A stretch of 64,000 nucleotides of DNA from Chaenocephalus aceratus (Eukaryota; Chordata; Actinopteri; Perciformes; Channichthyidae), in NCBI GenBank assembly GCA_023974075.1, contig CM043790.1:4210023-4274022 (forward strand). Direction: 5' to 3'. The notes below the pieces were generated by a model that saw only the letters and a list, made by a program, of their open reading frames with translations, was not told where the DNA came from and did no database searches. Positions 11,286-24,073 of the stretch are shown here, in pieces. The position numbers and the translations under genes were made by a program. Within the stretch, counting starts at the first letter, position 1; the number at the start of each line of letters is the position of its first letter.

Positions 11286-11945
11286 TGTTAGAAATTAAAA
11301 TCAATGTTTTGATAGCATAGTGCACCTTAAACATACCGTCAGTTTAAATGCTGTTGTATACTGAAAAACCAGAAGTTCTTGTGCACAACCAGTTGTTAAG
11401 CTTTTATTCTGAAAATCCTTCATCTCCGGTTAGCATGAGGCTAATATACCATTTACTATAGAGGTGAATTTAGCAGCGATATGATATGATGTTGCACAGC
11501 GAAACCTACTGATTTCAACACTACTACTATAGACGTCGAGATATTATTATTGTTGGATAAGGTACAGTTTATTTGAGTACGTTATTGTTTACAGATGTGA
11601 GTAGCATGTGACAACATTCGGAACGACCGGAAACCAAACTGCTGTGAAGTATTTCCTGTATTTTTAGGAGTATTGATTACAGCGTTTAGAATGTGTTAAA
11701 TGAAACGTGGAGAGCCAGCCCGCTGGGAGGAGCCAGCAGAGGATATATAAACAGCGCGACCTGAGAGGTTTGCTCTCTTTCTCCGCTAGCGAGAGCCAGA
11801 TACACAGCTGTATTTCTGTCGGACAAATATCCTGTTTGTAACATTACCACGCTCTTTATTAATTAAAGTACCAATTTGAAACAATCTCAGAGACTCCATT
11901 TAGTCTCCTTTTTAAGCTTCTCTCCTGGACGCTAGAATAACCACA
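11286..11945 (+). repeat. Retroviral 3' LTR
   Basis: Starts TGTTAGAAATTAAAATCAAT right after a purine tract and ends near CTAGAATAACCACA; the exact right edge is uncertain by a few bases. A TATATAA box lies at 11744-11750, and an ATTAAA signal near 11861 would serve polyadenylation. The first 20-30 bases and the last 30 bases resemble the solo LTR at 24074-24647, which shows that these are LTRs of related families. The matching 5' LTR is outside the window. Confidence 0.72.
11744..11750 (+). promoter_or_regulatory. TATA box in the retroviral LTR
   Basis: TATATAA sits within GAGGATATATAAACAGCGCG, about 460 bp into the LTR and about 115 bp before the ATTAAA signal. That is the usual U3-R spacing. 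No activity can be inferred. Confidence 0.6.
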
Positions 11946-12110
11946 CACAGATAATCAGTCAAGTCTTCGACCATTATTCGGAGGGAAATGCTACAACGAT
12001 GCTTGGCAATGGGCATTATTATATATTATTATTATAGGCCAGGCCTACCTTAAAGTCATTTTTCCCCCTGGAAAAAGCTGGCCCACCCTATTTTATACAG
12101 GCCCGCCTGG

Positions 12111-13490
12111 GGCCTCATTTATAACGCCGTGCGTCGGATTCACGTGGGAAGGTTGCTTACGTAGTAGAAATCCAAAAAATAGGTACAGAAATGTTCCGAC
12201 ATTTTCCGATTCACCAAACATTGCGCACCGGCGAGGAAAGTGCGTACGGCACTTCCTACGCCGGTTTCCCTTTATAAATCACAACCGACTCGAAATGCGG
12301 TGCAGCTTTGGCGGGCTTCACGTAACGCCCATATTTGCCTAGAAATAGTCAAAGAAACGCCCATTCATTCATTCATTCAGACTGACTGCATGAAGAAGAT
12401 CGCAGGAAATGACGACAGAACAGCTAAAAAAGACATCTCACACCGTGTCAGATTTTGGTTATTTTGGGGAGGTCGAGATAAATCATATTGTTTGGTGGTT
12501 GCAGTTTGAACCAGAGTAGCAGCATGGAGGTCGGATCGTCACCAAAATAAATAAATAAATGGCCCGAAAAAGGTTAATGACAAAATAAATACACATAGCC
12601 TTCCTCAGGCAGTGTGTTTGTACCGGGGACAGGACCCCCCCCTTGATGAGAAACTGTAAGAAGTGAACGGGGAATCCCCCCGGTGTGGAGTCATGACGAC
12701 TGGATCTGAATTATGTTTTTGTATTTGGTGGTTTGTGTTCCAGCTGTCGATCAGCTGTGCACAGCGTTTCCACTGCAGCCTGTGAGTCTCAACCCCCCCC
12801 ACCCCCCACCCCCCCCCCCCCCCCCCCGCAGCAACCCTATATCCACCAGTTAAAGGAAATACAACTAATGTGTTGTGTTATATTAGCTGTACAATTTACC
12901 ACATATGGTGTTCTTAGCTTCCCATACCTCCTGTGTTTTACGAGCGACTTATCAAGTCTTGGCAAACGGCATAAAACACGATTAAACATGATAGGCTAGT
13001 ATATAAAACCATGCTCGTATCTACAACCTGAAATGCAAAACGGCGTCAGTTTAGACGTAATTCTGTCCTTCTGCTTACCGCGTCATTTATGAGAAAACAT
13101 TTCATAACATTAACACAACATATTCGAGGTGGTTTCCAATAACATATCCGTATTTATTTATTTCTCCAAGTTATGTTTTTGTGTGCACTGAGGAGTCGCA
13201 AACAGGCATTTGTTTAATCATTTTAAGATTGGCTTTAATCAATGTTTGAAAATGAATTCTTCATATATGATAAATGAGAGGTAACATTTTATTTATGGTA
13301 TTATTTCCACATATTTCTCTCCATTCTTCCTTCTGCCAACGGTGTCGCAGTTTCTCGTCTCTCCCGTTTTTGTGCTTAGGCGTACACATGGGTTAGAGTT
13401 TGCGTGGAGGACCGCACATTTTCCCGTCAAGTTAGTATTTTATAAATCGGAAACATTGCGTAGAGCGTATATCCCTTTATAAATGAGGCC
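12111..13490. mobile_element. Non-autonomous DNA transposon (1,380 bp) with 14-bp inverted ends
   Basis: Left end GGCCTCATTTATAA and right end TTTATAAATGAGGCC are inverted copies. CCTGG flanks both sides (12106-12110 and 13491-13495), a possible 5-bp target duplication. The interior has no transposase. A C-rich run at about 12790-12830 and an A/T-rich right half (about 13000-13350) are its main landmarks. The interior next to both ends repeats a CCTTTATAAA motif, suggesting subterminal repeats. The superfamily is not identified. Confidence 0.7.
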
Positions 13491-13904
13491 CCTGGGCAAG
13501 ACACTGCACCCCAAATTAGTCGGAATTCTTACTGATTATTTACGAGGAGCTGCCTCTGAATGTTGTCAGGCTTTGTTAGCCCCGGCGGTCCGTGAGGAGA
13601 TTCCTTTGGATTATGTCGGAAGACTTTAATGTCTAAACTATGAATTAAGGTTTAGATAGATGACCACCACATGATATGTTTTATATTATTGTCATGTTCT
13701 AACGAGAGAAGGTAAAACCCTGTATAAGTGTGGACACATTTTTCTTCAAATAACTGATCCCACCTTTTGCCGGGGTCCTGCCAACCCTATGTCCTGTCCC
13801 GTTGGGGTCCCGCCGATTACTCTTCTGCCGGGGGTCCTGCCAACCCTAAATCCTGTGCCGTTGGAGGCCCCGCCGACTACTCTCCTGCCGGGGGTCCTGC
13901 CAAC

Positions 13905-14876
13905 TAAAGCAAACAGATATTGTTCTAAACTGTATTAAAGTAAACAGGTATTAACTTGAACTGTATTGAAGTGCACATGTATTATTTGGGACTGTTTTAA
14001 AGTAATACTATATATATATAAACCTTCTTACCTACACTCCATGACCCAGATACCCTGACACACACACACATACACCTCCTGTCTCCAGCACACACACATA
14101 TACTCCATGACCCAAATACCAGTACACATACAGGTTATTTTCAAGGTTCTTTCTGGGGCCAATATAATGTTTGATTGTTTGGGAAAGAATAGTTTGTGTG
14201 AAATCTTCCTTGGGAATAAGGAGTGGAGTCCGGTGGAAGATAAAGATTGATTCTGCCCTTGTCTGCTCACGCTCTGTTCAGAAGTAATGCACCAATATAT
14301 CTGTGTACAATGTTTGATTGTCTGGAAAGGAATAGTTTGTGTGAGATCTTCCTTGGGAAAGTAAAGGAGTTAACCCAGGTGTAAGATAAAAAGTGATTCT
14401 GACCTTGTTTACTTCCGAAGAAAAATACTTTTTCCCAGAACTCTGATTCGCTGTATTGGGCCCAACCCAAAGTGAATCCAACCAGTAAGAACACCTAGGG
14501 GAGTGAGCAACCGACCCAAACTCCTCCCCACGGACTCTCTGATTCACTTATTGTAGGAGTAAAATGGGACGGACACACATCTCCGCCCCAAATATGTCCA
14601 TATATACTGTTGTTTATTCATGCAAAATGCCCCCTGTTTCTGACTGGCTGGTCCCGATATCTGTATCGCACGGCAGTAGAGCGGGGTCCCGGAGTGTTCT
14701 GTTACAGGGCACTCTGTATTTCGTATTGTGGTTTTTACCATTAAAATCAGATTATTGTTATAACTTTTATGCCGGTGTTTTGAACTCCTTCTTTTATTAA
14801 TCTGACCAGGCTCATCTAACGGACGGCGCGGAGCAGAGCTGGGCTTTAAGCCACCACTACTATGTTTGCTCCTACA
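13905..14876 (+). mobile_element. Insertion with an LTR-like right end (14552-14876)
   Basis: The segment separating the two minisatellite parts ends in a 325-bp block with LTR features. It starts TGTAGGAG and ends with the inverse CTCCTACA, with a TATATA stretch near 14590 and an ATTAAA signal at about 14741. Upstream, 13905-14550 holds two divergent copies of a roughly 110-bp sequence, CA-rich tracts and no coding frame. This is best read as a truncated or solo-type LTR retroelement; the missing left LTR and the lack of a clear target duplication keep confidence modest. Confidence 0.5.
14150..14412. repeat. Direct repeat of about 105 bp, two divergent copies
   Basis: AATAGTTTGTGTGAAATCTTCCTTGGGAA near 14188 recurs near 14331 with a few changes. 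Similarity runs on both sides, from GTTTGATTGT to TTCTGCCCTTGTCTG versus TTCTGACCTTGTTTA. The spacing is about 143 bp. It lies inside the insertion that splits the minisatellite and looks like an LTR-leader type duplication. Confidence 0.75.
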
Positions 14877-15829
14877 TAACCCTGTGTCCTGTCCCGTTGG
14901 AGGCCCCGCCGACTACTCTCCTGCCGGGGGTCCTGCCGTTCCGTTGGAGGTCCCGCCGACTACTCTTCTATCGGGGGTCCTGCCAACTCTATGTCCCGTG
15001 CCTTTGGAGGTTCTGCTGGGGATCCTTCCAGCTTTATGTCCAGTCCAGTTGGAGGCCCCGCCATCACCTGTCCTGCCGGGGGTACTGCCAACCCCTTGTC
15101 CAGTTCCGTTGGAGGCCCCGCCATCCTCTGTCTTGCCGGGGATGCTGCCAACTCCTGGTTCTCTTCCGTGGGGGATCCTGCCGAAGCCTATCCCACCGGC
15201 TCCGGTTCCTTAAAAGACATCTGCGCTATCCTCTCCTGCTTGAAAGGTAAGAAATGCACACTGCCACACTCACACTTAGGTAGGGCCACATCTCATTACT
15301 GATATCAAAATCCTTCGGGATTGCTTAAACAGATTTAGCGGGTCGTCTGAATTGAAACAGCAATTAATTGAACCTGGTTCTCCAGGAGTTAATAGAGGTG
15401 AGACCTTGCTGACGTTGGTGGATCTGAGCCAAGCAGTAAACTTAGACTCAATAACTTCTGTTAGGTCAATTAGTAGGTCTGAGTAATTTGCCGGAATAAA
15501 TTATCAGCCCTCCCGACTCCCAAGAATCTAGAACTGGTACTTACTTGTAATGATACAGTCTGGTTATGAAGCTGTTTGGAGGAGGCATCACAGGTAAGAG
15601 CACTAACTAGCTACCATCACATGTACCTTAGCTTGACTTAAAAAGGTATTAAACGTATAATTAAGTGATAGCAAAACATAAATAACTAATGTCATGCGAA
15701 CATATTCATATTTGCTTGATTCCAGTGTTGAATTTAGCACAATTGCATACAAACGTTAAGGGATTTTAAGATGCTGAAGTATTATGCTAAAAACTCAATA
15801 ACTTAGATTATTATTTATAGTTTTGCTGA

Positions 15830-16105
15830 ATAGTTTCATGTCCGCTTACCTTAGAAACGTAAAATGTGACGGCAGTGTGCAGACGGGTAGCATGTTACCT
15901 AGCTTGGTAGCCTCAGCTAGCTCTGGAGCTTTCAGCTTGGTGGCAGCAGGTCCCGCCTCGGCTCCAGAATTCAGGCGGGAGTTAGACTCTGACGTCACTG
16001 TCGAGATGGCAGAATCCGTCTACTTTAGACTTCTCAGCAACTCTACAGAATCCTATGGGTAACGTCACGGACACTATGTCCATTTATATATACAGTCTAT
16101 GGGTA
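15830..16105 (-). repeat. Dispersed repeat: promoter-like end of a transposon family
   Basis: On the minus strand this reads CATAGACTGTATATATAAAT, then a GTCCGTGACGT block, then GCAGAGTTGCTGAGAAG-like and GACAGTGACGTC-like blocks. The same order of blocks is present on the plus strand at 33645-33960, where it precedes a BED-finger gene. This copy has no such gene next to it. It looks like a cut-off end of the same family. Confidence 0.65.
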
Positions 16106-16207
16106 TGACCCATGATACAATGGGTGATCTGTTTGGTATTTTGAGCAAAATACTTCAGAGACATGTTTTGTATCGATTTGGCCCTATAATATATTGTTTA
16201 AATATAG

Positions 16208-16977
16208 CAGGTGTGTCCAAACTTTTTTGAAAGAGGGCCGGATTTGATCATTTTAATACGCCTTGTATTTACATACAAATAACCTACAAATACACTGTTA
16301 TATAAAAATGTTCATTGTCAAAATTATCTTTATTTTTCAAAAGGAAGTATAACTAAAAACGCTGCCTTCATTAATATCTGGAGAGTCAGATAATATTGCA
16401 CAGATTATAAGGAATACATTAACTTTGTAGCGGGTTTGAATAAAGTGGGGTTCCAGTCAGAATCAGGTCTGACAAATAATAATCTAGAATATTCAACAGA
16501 AATTTTTCAGTCAAACCATACACACAAATAATTAATTTGGGAAATATCTCCTCCATCACCGAAATGCAATACAAAATAAATCACACATCAGTTTCCTTTT
16601 TCATCAGATATATTTCATGGGGATATAAGATCAGTGTGTGTGCAATGCGTGGTGAAATCCGCTTTAGCAAAGAGTCCAGTTAGTTACAACCCCAGCATAA
16701 ATGCAATCCAGTTCATAGGCCAACTAAAAAAAGTCTGCCCCAAAACAAAAATACAGCGTCTTTAACAGAAAGGCAAACTGCGGCATGAGAACGGTCCCTT
16801 AGGGCGGGTGCTGCCGCCATGCGGTGAAAGGAGGAATTACATTTTAAATATTTCTTCTGTTTGACAGCACTACAGGGCCATAAATAATACATTATAAGAA
16901 CGAAGCTGCGGGCCGTATTAAATCTGCCAGCGAGCCGTAATTAGCCGTGACTTTTGGCCAGACTTTGGACATGCCTG
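16208..16977. mobile_element. hAT-type non-autonomous element (770 bp)
   Basis: Left end CAGGTGTGTCCAAACTTTTT and right end GACTTTGGACATGCCTG are inverted. A perfect 8-bp target duplication, AAATATAG, is present at 16200-16207 and 16978-16985. The ends resemble the Charlie-like hAT group. The interior has no transposase; it carries GAGGGCCGG near the left end and GGGCCGTATTAA-like sequence near the right end. Confidence 0.9.
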
Positions 16978-16985
16978 AAATATAG

Positions 16986-18230
16986 CATAATAGGTGACCT
17001 TTAATACACAGACAGTGCTTGTTTGAATATTAGGATACTTATGGATAAAGGATAAAATATAGAACATCACCAGATCAAAACTTTAAATGGAGTATTTGCC
17101 TGCTAATTATTCAATTAAGGAATGTTTTTGATGAGTTGATATACAAGCATTCAATATAACATGTCCAGATTCGGTTTAACCCTATTTGACTGATGGACAA
17201 CTGTTGGAAGTAATGTACCAAGATTTGTGGTAAAGCGCCAGCATTTGCTTAGGTAACTTTTAAGTTCAAAGAAGAAAAATGTACTCAGCAGCTTTGCTAG
17301 ACCTCAATGATACACAGTGAGCTTTACTGACAAAACACATTGAAACTGTTGTTTGTTTTCAAGAGAACCCCCTAGTTTTAAAGCACAGTAGTAGTTGCCA
17401 TGCTGTGAATGGAGTATCTGTCAGGTTGGCTCCTATCAAGTAACATACTGTAGCAACCCCTTTCACATAATTCACATGGGAATGCAGGGCTTTCCGCACT
17501 GTCCCTGTAAGATCTAAGTATACATTTACTAGTCTGAAAGTCATGACGATCTGAAAAGGTTACATGACGGGCCAGGTCACATGACTTGAGGTGGACCCGC
17601 CTACAGCAGAGCTCTACAGCCTCTCGAGTGAGAAAGCTTAAAGTGTTTTACAGACCACTTATGTTTAAGTTTAATGAGCACACACTGAAAGCAGACACCG
17701 TAGTATTGAATATGAGCTGTGTGTGTGACCTTCTCAGTAATGACTGGTCATCTGTGTGACAAGCCACATCATAAATATCTGATGTTAGATGACCTGTGAA
17801 TCCATGTCTGGTGACACGGATATGATGAGCTTGGGAGATGAGAAAGTTTTCGCGACAGTGAGTGTTAAATCAGTGCTGTGCAGTCAGACTCTGAAAATCA
17901 AATAAGACGAAAAGTCAAAAACCACAACAGTGTCGAGGGGCTAAAGAGCCAATACAATCAACAACCCATTAGTATTGACAGAACACACATACTGAGCATG
18001 GTAAGATTCTTAGCCTTTGGGTGGCACTGTAATGAGGTAGTTGGAATAAAATGGGTTTATCCCCTTGAAAGCATGAACATGCTCAGAAATGTTTACGGTT
18101 AACTTCCAGTTTTATTATGAGATACTTTGTGTCAAAGGTTAGCATATTTCCTGTGGGTGGCACTCACTAAGAAAGTCAATGAAGGCTTCTTAATTCTCTA
18201 ATTTCCCCTCGTCGACTCCTATCCTCGTGT
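16986..18230. other. Unannotated stretch, no gene seen
   Basis: A/T-rich single-copy-looking DNA. The longest frames are under 75 codons and have no recognisable domain. No repeat structure or RNA gene was recognised. Confidence 0.6.
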
Positions 18231-18354
18231 CTTAGTCCCGCCCACAGGAGATGCGAGCGGAGGACCGAGGAGGGGAGCCAAGCAGAGAGGACACCCCTGC
18301 ATAAAGCATTGTATGCATTAGAGCGTATTTCACAAACCATTGCATAGCGTCATC

Positions 18355-18745
18355 AATCAATCAATCAATCAATGTTTATTTATATAGCCCAATATCACAA
18401 ATGTTACGTTTGTACAGAATATCAATATGACAATACGACACCCTCTGTCCTTAGACCCTCACATCGTACAAGGAAAAACTTCCAAAGAAAACCCAGTTTA
18501 AAGGGAAAAATGGAAGAAACCTCAGGGAGAGCAACAGAGGAGGGATCCCTCTCCCAGGACGGACAGACGTGCAATAGATGCCATGTGCAAATTGAAAAGA
18601 TAATACATTTACAACATAGGTAGTCCAAATGTTTGGAAATGCATGTGTCTATAATAAGAAGATGAATCCAGGAGGCTGTCAACAATCCTGTGGGAGCCAT
18701 CATGGCAACTACGTCCACTTCTTATATGCAGTTTATGGATGTCAC
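18355..18745 (+). repeat. Dispersed fish SINE/LINE tail, TCAA-tailed
   Basis: A (TCAA)n tail is followed by TGTTTATTTATATAGCCCAA and the CTGTCCTTAGACCCTCACAT ... CAGGACGGACAGACGTGCAA blocks. Related copies are at 42868-42965 (short) and 62295-62890. The family is abundant in teleosts; I do not assign a name. Frames on both strands here are repeat-derived. Confidence 0.8.
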
Positions 18746-20029
18746 TTGAAATACCCATGTGTTTTCCCACCTGTTTTGACTGTCTGATCTGGCCTGATTA
18801 GTTTCACCTGTTCTCCATTAGCCTTACTGTTACGATATGTCTGTGTTGTGTTTTGTCTTGTTTAAATCTGTCTGTGGTTCCCTGTCGTTAGTTTCCCTGG
18901 TGTGTCTGATTACCCGATTGTGTTCACCTGGTGTCCCCGTGTTTTCTCCTCCCTCCTCACCGTGTATTGTTTGTGTGATTAGTCTTGTGTGTATTTAAGT
19001 TCTGGTTTTTCTGTCTGTCTTTGTCGGTTCGTCTTGTGTAATGACTTGGTCTGCGGTGAGTGTTCTGTTCAGTCTTTGTTAAATCGTTTAGCCTTGAAAT
19101 GAAGGAGTTATTTTTGTCACTTGAATCTGCATTTGGGTCCTGCTTCCTACACACATCGTAACACTTACAATCACCTGCACTGATCCCCTCATTAGTCCTG
19201 CTTGCATTTAAGTCCTGAGCCATTTCTTGTTTCTCAAATGTTCGCCTCTTCGGTCCTCCGGTAGTTACTCCCGGGAATCGATGTCAGTGCGCCATGTTGA
19301 AGGACATCTCATTTCTCTAAATGCACATCGAGCATCGAGGAGGCTCTCTGGAGGAGCTATAATTGAGGACACACTGAGGTATCCTTCGGGGATGTATTAC
19401 CGGCTACAGTGGTGTTTAAAAGAGGCGTGACGCATGGTTGAACATATCTCAACCAATGACAGCTCTGCAAACTGTTCCCGTTGTGATTATAAGTTATTTA
19501 AGAGGATTGTAGTTCCAGTAATCCAAAATTCGGCTCACAGATAGCAAATAAGCTTGACTCGGACAAAATACGTCTCAGGATAGTTTGTTTTTTACTTACA
19601 CAAAAATATATCGAATACAAACACATATTCTCTCAGATCAAAAAACTATGTTGCTCGGTGCTTCTTTCTCCTTCTCACACACCCCCTCACCAGCAGCTGC
19701 CGTCGGCTATAACGTCTTGTAATCACGAACAGCTGCGGTCGTCTATGCCGTTAATTTCACACGGCTGGTTCCAATAAATCATATAATAGCACTAACAACA
19801 AAGGATAATAATATTCAAATATACATTTTAACATATGGCTCCTACAAGGATCAAATGTGCATCAGACTTTCTGCCCTTTACCGTTTGTTTACTCAATAAT
19901 CACATCTCCCCTGGATATTAGGCTGCTTATGTATTTAATACAACTGCTTTAATCGTGATGCGATATTTACAGCGACAAAAGCTGCTGAGGTCAGTGCAGA
20001 AAGCCGAACAGTGTGTATAATATATTACA

Positions 20030-20705
20030 TTAACTTACATTGCATTTAGCTGACGCTTTTATCCGAAGCGACTTACAATAAGTGCGTTCGACCAACAAAA
20101 TACAAACTTGAAGAAAACAGAATCATATAAGTACATCAGGTTTCATAGAGTAAAAACATATCAAGTGCTACTCAACTGGCTTTAGGTAAGCCAGTCCTTT
20201 ATTAGTATATAAGTGCTTTGTTAATAGTTCTATCGCTCGAGGTGGAGTCGAAAGAGATGAGTTTTCAGTCTGCGCCGGAATGTGTGTAAGCTATCTGCTG
20301 TCCTGATGTCAATGGGAGCTCATTCCACCATTTTGGAGCCAGGATAGCAAACCCACGTGTTTTTGCTGATGGGAACTTGGGTCCCCCTCGCAGCGAGGGT
20401 GCAGCGAGGCGTTTGGTTGATGCAGAGCGGAGTGCACGTGCTGGGGTGTACGGTTTAACGATGTCCTGGATGTAGATCCATTCGCAGCATGGTACGCAAG
20501 TACCATTGTCTTGAAGTGGATTCTAGCAGTTACCGGAAGCCAGTGGAGGGAGCGGAGGACCGGCGTGGTGTGGGAGAATTTAGGAAGGTTGAAGACCAGA
20601 CGAGCCGCTGCATTCTGGATGAGCTGCAGAAGTCGGATGGCACATGCAGGTAGACCAGCCAGGAGGGAGTTGCAGTAGTCTAGGCGTGAGATGATGTCAC
20701 TCAAT
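20030..20705 (-). mobile_element. L2-type LINE, 3' end only
   Basis: The minus-strand frame 20704-20309 encodes the reverse-transcriptase C-terminal region of fish L2 LINEs: SRLDYCNSLLAGLPACAI, LQLIQNAAARLVFNLPKFSH and LRSLHWLPVTARIHFK. It is followed by the typical 3' untranslated end, which on the plus strand reads GCATTTAGCTGACGCTTTTA. The short ATTACATT-type repeat at about 20025-20045 is the 3' tail. It is 5'-truncated, as most LINE copies are, and has lost its frame at the end. Confidence 0.87.
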
Positions 20706-21069
20706 TATATATAACAGGCCTAAATTAAACAATTTTTTGGTAGGCTTTAGTAGATATCAACGAATAAACAATAGTTATTTTTCATACACATGCATCTGTA
20801 GCCTGTTATTGTCTCATTATACCACATTGTGAATGAATTACAAGTCAATATATAAGTGGTCATGAACACAGTTCTGCCCATCAGACAGAGGGCTGCTGTG
20901 CCTCCCGTCATCATTAATGGACGTCTCTTTAAAATGACCGCTCAGAGGAGAGGATTTCTCATGTCTCTAAATGCCTGCTGCTTCCCCTCCTCTCTCCTCT
21001 ATTCCCCTCCTCGACTCTTCCGCTCGCATCTCCTGTGGGCGGGACCAAAAACATTCAACAAAACACAAA

Positions 21070-22085
21070 CATTTTATTAAACATTTGGGAAAGTAGTCCA
21101 AACTATACTAAAAATAAGAATATAGAAACATTTCCGTTTGTCTCAGACTGACAGGGATGAGGAATTATTGTCCAATACATACATATATTTTCCCAGTTAA
21201 TGTTGTAGTCTCTTTTATTGTTTTGTTTGGGAAATGTTTTTGTTTGTAACTTTGTGTTTTGACCCTCCGGACCACCGTAGGCTGTAGCTCATTTTACTTG
21301 CATAATAGACATGGTTTGGCCTGTTAAACACACATATCAGCTACATCTGTGATAAAACTCTACCATCAAATGTTTTACAAAGGTTTGTCTGGCTTTCATC
21401 ACAGTCAGTTCCTTTGGACAGCATGCTAGGTACAGTAGATACAAACAAGATAAAGACACTTAAGAGAACAAAGTGTGAGTGAACATACAGGAGGACAGAA
21501 AGACTGTTAGAGTGGTGGAGGATGAAGAAAGGGGGGAGGAGGAGGAGTTGATAATTGTGTGTCAGACAGAGGGAGAGAGAGAAAGGAGAGGTAGGGTTGC
21601 TAATAGTGTGTGTGATGTTGGTATTGATCAGTGGCACAGACAGAGAGGTGGGACGTGACACCCTGACCTGACACTGTGGCTAATCGAAAACTAATTCCCT
21701 GTCTCCATCATCCTCAATCTATGACACGTTTACGGCTGTGATGGGCCGTCATCCAGCAGACACTATCTTTGCCAAGATTTTCCTTTATAAGGGGAACATT
21801 TGAGAATATTTTGTCTTTTTTATCTTACTATAAGGACCAACTTTCAGCACTTTAAAGCTGTTTGAACAGAGTCATGTTTTTATATTTATGAACCATTGAA
21901 AAATGCAAAGCAAAACAGCATAAATTTAGAAGAATTCATCTTATGATATTCTACATTTTTCCTCTGGTCAACAAATCCCGTATGCAAACCCAAACCACCA
22001 ATGAAATGGTCCCATTACCAAGACCAGAGTGAAGCAGGAATGACTCCTGCACCGCTCTATGGTAGCATTCCCAAAGCCTGATGTA
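21070..22085. other. Unannotated stretch, no gene seen
   Basis: Single-copy-looking DNA without a convincing frame. On the minus strand 21661-21341 is open for 106 codons but is low in complexity and has no recognisable domain. Confidence 0.5.
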
Positions 22086-22094
22086 TCAGAATCC

Positions 22095-22790
22095 GAAATC
22101 CTTTATTAGTCCTGCAATAGGGAAATAACAGTGTCACAGCAAAAGTGGTAGCACAGATGAAAGGAAAAAAATTAAAAGAGTAAGTTAACATAGACACACG
22201 CACATTAGTAAAAGATAATAGCAAATCAGAATCAGAAGACCTTTATTTGTCCCACAGAGGGGACATTTACAATTGTTACAGCAAAGAGCCAAAGGTAGCT
22301 CAATATCTTATATCAACACAAGAAGCATGCATACAAAATGTATTAAAGATAATAACTAAAAATTACACAATTTACAAGATACCCATCCAGCACCAATAAC
22401 TTTTTAGCGATATAGCAGCCAGGTGAAAGTATAAAAGGTAGTAAATTGCACAGCTATTTACAGTACATTTATATTGCACAGGAGAGTCTTAGTTGTTTTG
22501 TTATTGGGGGGTCTACCAGGGGCTGTGGTGGTTGTACAGTCTGACTGCTGCAGGAAGGAAGGACCTGCGGTATCTCTCCGTGAGACAGCGGGGGTGCAGC
22601 AGGCTGTGGCTGAAGGAGCTGCACAGTGAGGACAGGGTGTCCTGGAGGGGGGGGGGGGGATACATTGTCCAGCAGGGAGGACAGCTTGGCTGCCATTCTC
22701 CTGTCTCTAAGTGAACATACAAAGTTGATTGTATATAATGTATGTATTGCACGTAACAGGGAATATTCCACTATACCTCGATTGGTTCGG
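22095..22790 (-). mobile_element. LINE 3' end
   Basis: On the minus strand a frame at 22752-22513 reads LCSSFSHSLLHPRCLTERYR and RSFLPAAVRLYN, which recurs at the end of fish LINE polyproteins. The rest (22095-22500) is 3' untranslated sequence with AAGAAGCATGCATACAAAA and GATATAGCAGCCAGG, short parts of which recur at about 46110-46160. A G-run at 22648-22659 interrupts the frame. Two GAATC-rich poly-purine starts (22087 and 22229) suggest two overlapping tails. Confidence 0.6.
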
Positions 22791-24073
22791 GACCATAGGA
22801 CAGTCAGACCCTGTGGCAGTAGTGTGAAGCTCCCCTGACTACTGCAACCACTGGGTTAGCCTAGCCTGGTTCTGTCCAGAGTTATCTGTGAACCAACAAG
22901 CCCTTGAGACGTTGGGCCTTGTCTCCAATATGTAAAGACTTTGACATCAAGCTTTTAAGTAACACTATAATTTATAACAAACTGGGTTGTATTGTTGTCC
23001 CTCTGTCCTTAGTTTATATCAGGTATGATAACATTAAACTCATCAGGTTGCCCAACAGTCCACGCACAGAGTTTACCGGAAAGGAACTTGTCCAGTTGTC
23101 TCCTGGGCGCCGTACATACTGGCAGCCCACTGCTCCTAACACTACAGATGTAGTACCTCATTTCAGACTCCAGCTTACAGCTTCCTGCATACGACCTGCC
23201 TAAGACCAGTATCGAGGAACGTTAAGCCCTCCCACTATTTTCCAAGAGGGCGTTGCCAGATTTTCAATTTCAGGTTTTAACCAGGAAATGGCGCTTCATT
23301 CACAAATACAGAAAGACAAGTTTCATGGACTTTCAGTTATGTTTTGAACAGCATTTGAACACATCAATATTTTAGATCAACTAAACTATATCTAATCTTG
23401 TAATTCAATAATATATAGTCTTTATATATTAAATAATCATAATGATAATGTAAATGTTTACATTACATTTCTTTATTTGTTATGCTCATACTTTTACCTT
23501 TACAATTGTTTGCTTTAATATGCAGTATATTTTTTGTATATGTTTGTGTTTGCTTCCTCCTGCTCCCTTTCGGACACATACTGTATGCTTTATTATTATT
23601 AATATGAAGATATTATTAAGATAAGATAAGATGTTACTTTATTGATTGAACATTTTAGTTTAGAATCTGCTGTCCCACGGTAATTCAGAAGGCTCACAGG
23701 TCACATTCCGACCATTATTTAAAACAATAGGTGCTTTCACACCATCTACAGTTTGATTTGTATAGAGGGAGCTCTGTGGCTGAATGGCCAGCGATTAGGT
23801 GTTGCGCATTTATCATAGGTGATCAGAGCTAACTGCCTGCCGTCAGATTTCATTTAAAAAACAGATCTGATTTTAAGACTATTTCTGCGCTCATAAAGAA
23901 TGATAAGAATAAGAATAATACGTATTGAACTGGTTTAATTTATTAGTGAGTTTATTTAACACTAGAACCGCCAATCGGTTCAATTTGTGTGACGTGTGTG
24001 TGCAATGTAACTTTTTTTTTTTTAAACATTGCATTCTAATAGCGGGATTTGACGGTTTTAGGTAGGCCTATAC

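Larger units (their letters stand above)
13755..15200. repeat. GC-rich minisatellite, split by a 0.97-kb insertion
   Basis: Imperfect units of roughly 50-60 bp containing GTTGGAGGCCCCGCC and CTGCCGGGGGTCCTGCCAAC occur at about 13755-13904 and again at about 14877-15200. The array is interrupted between a unit's CCAAC (13900-13904) and AACCCTGTGTCC (14878). The open frames on both strands over the right part are proline-, glycine- and leucine-rich repeats and not genes. Confidence 0.82.

Noticed and set aside
14866..15302. Three overlapping open frames over 100 codons, proline- and glycine-rich
   Set aside because: They are read from a tandem minisatellite with unit length near a multiple of three; no start context, splice sites or domain.
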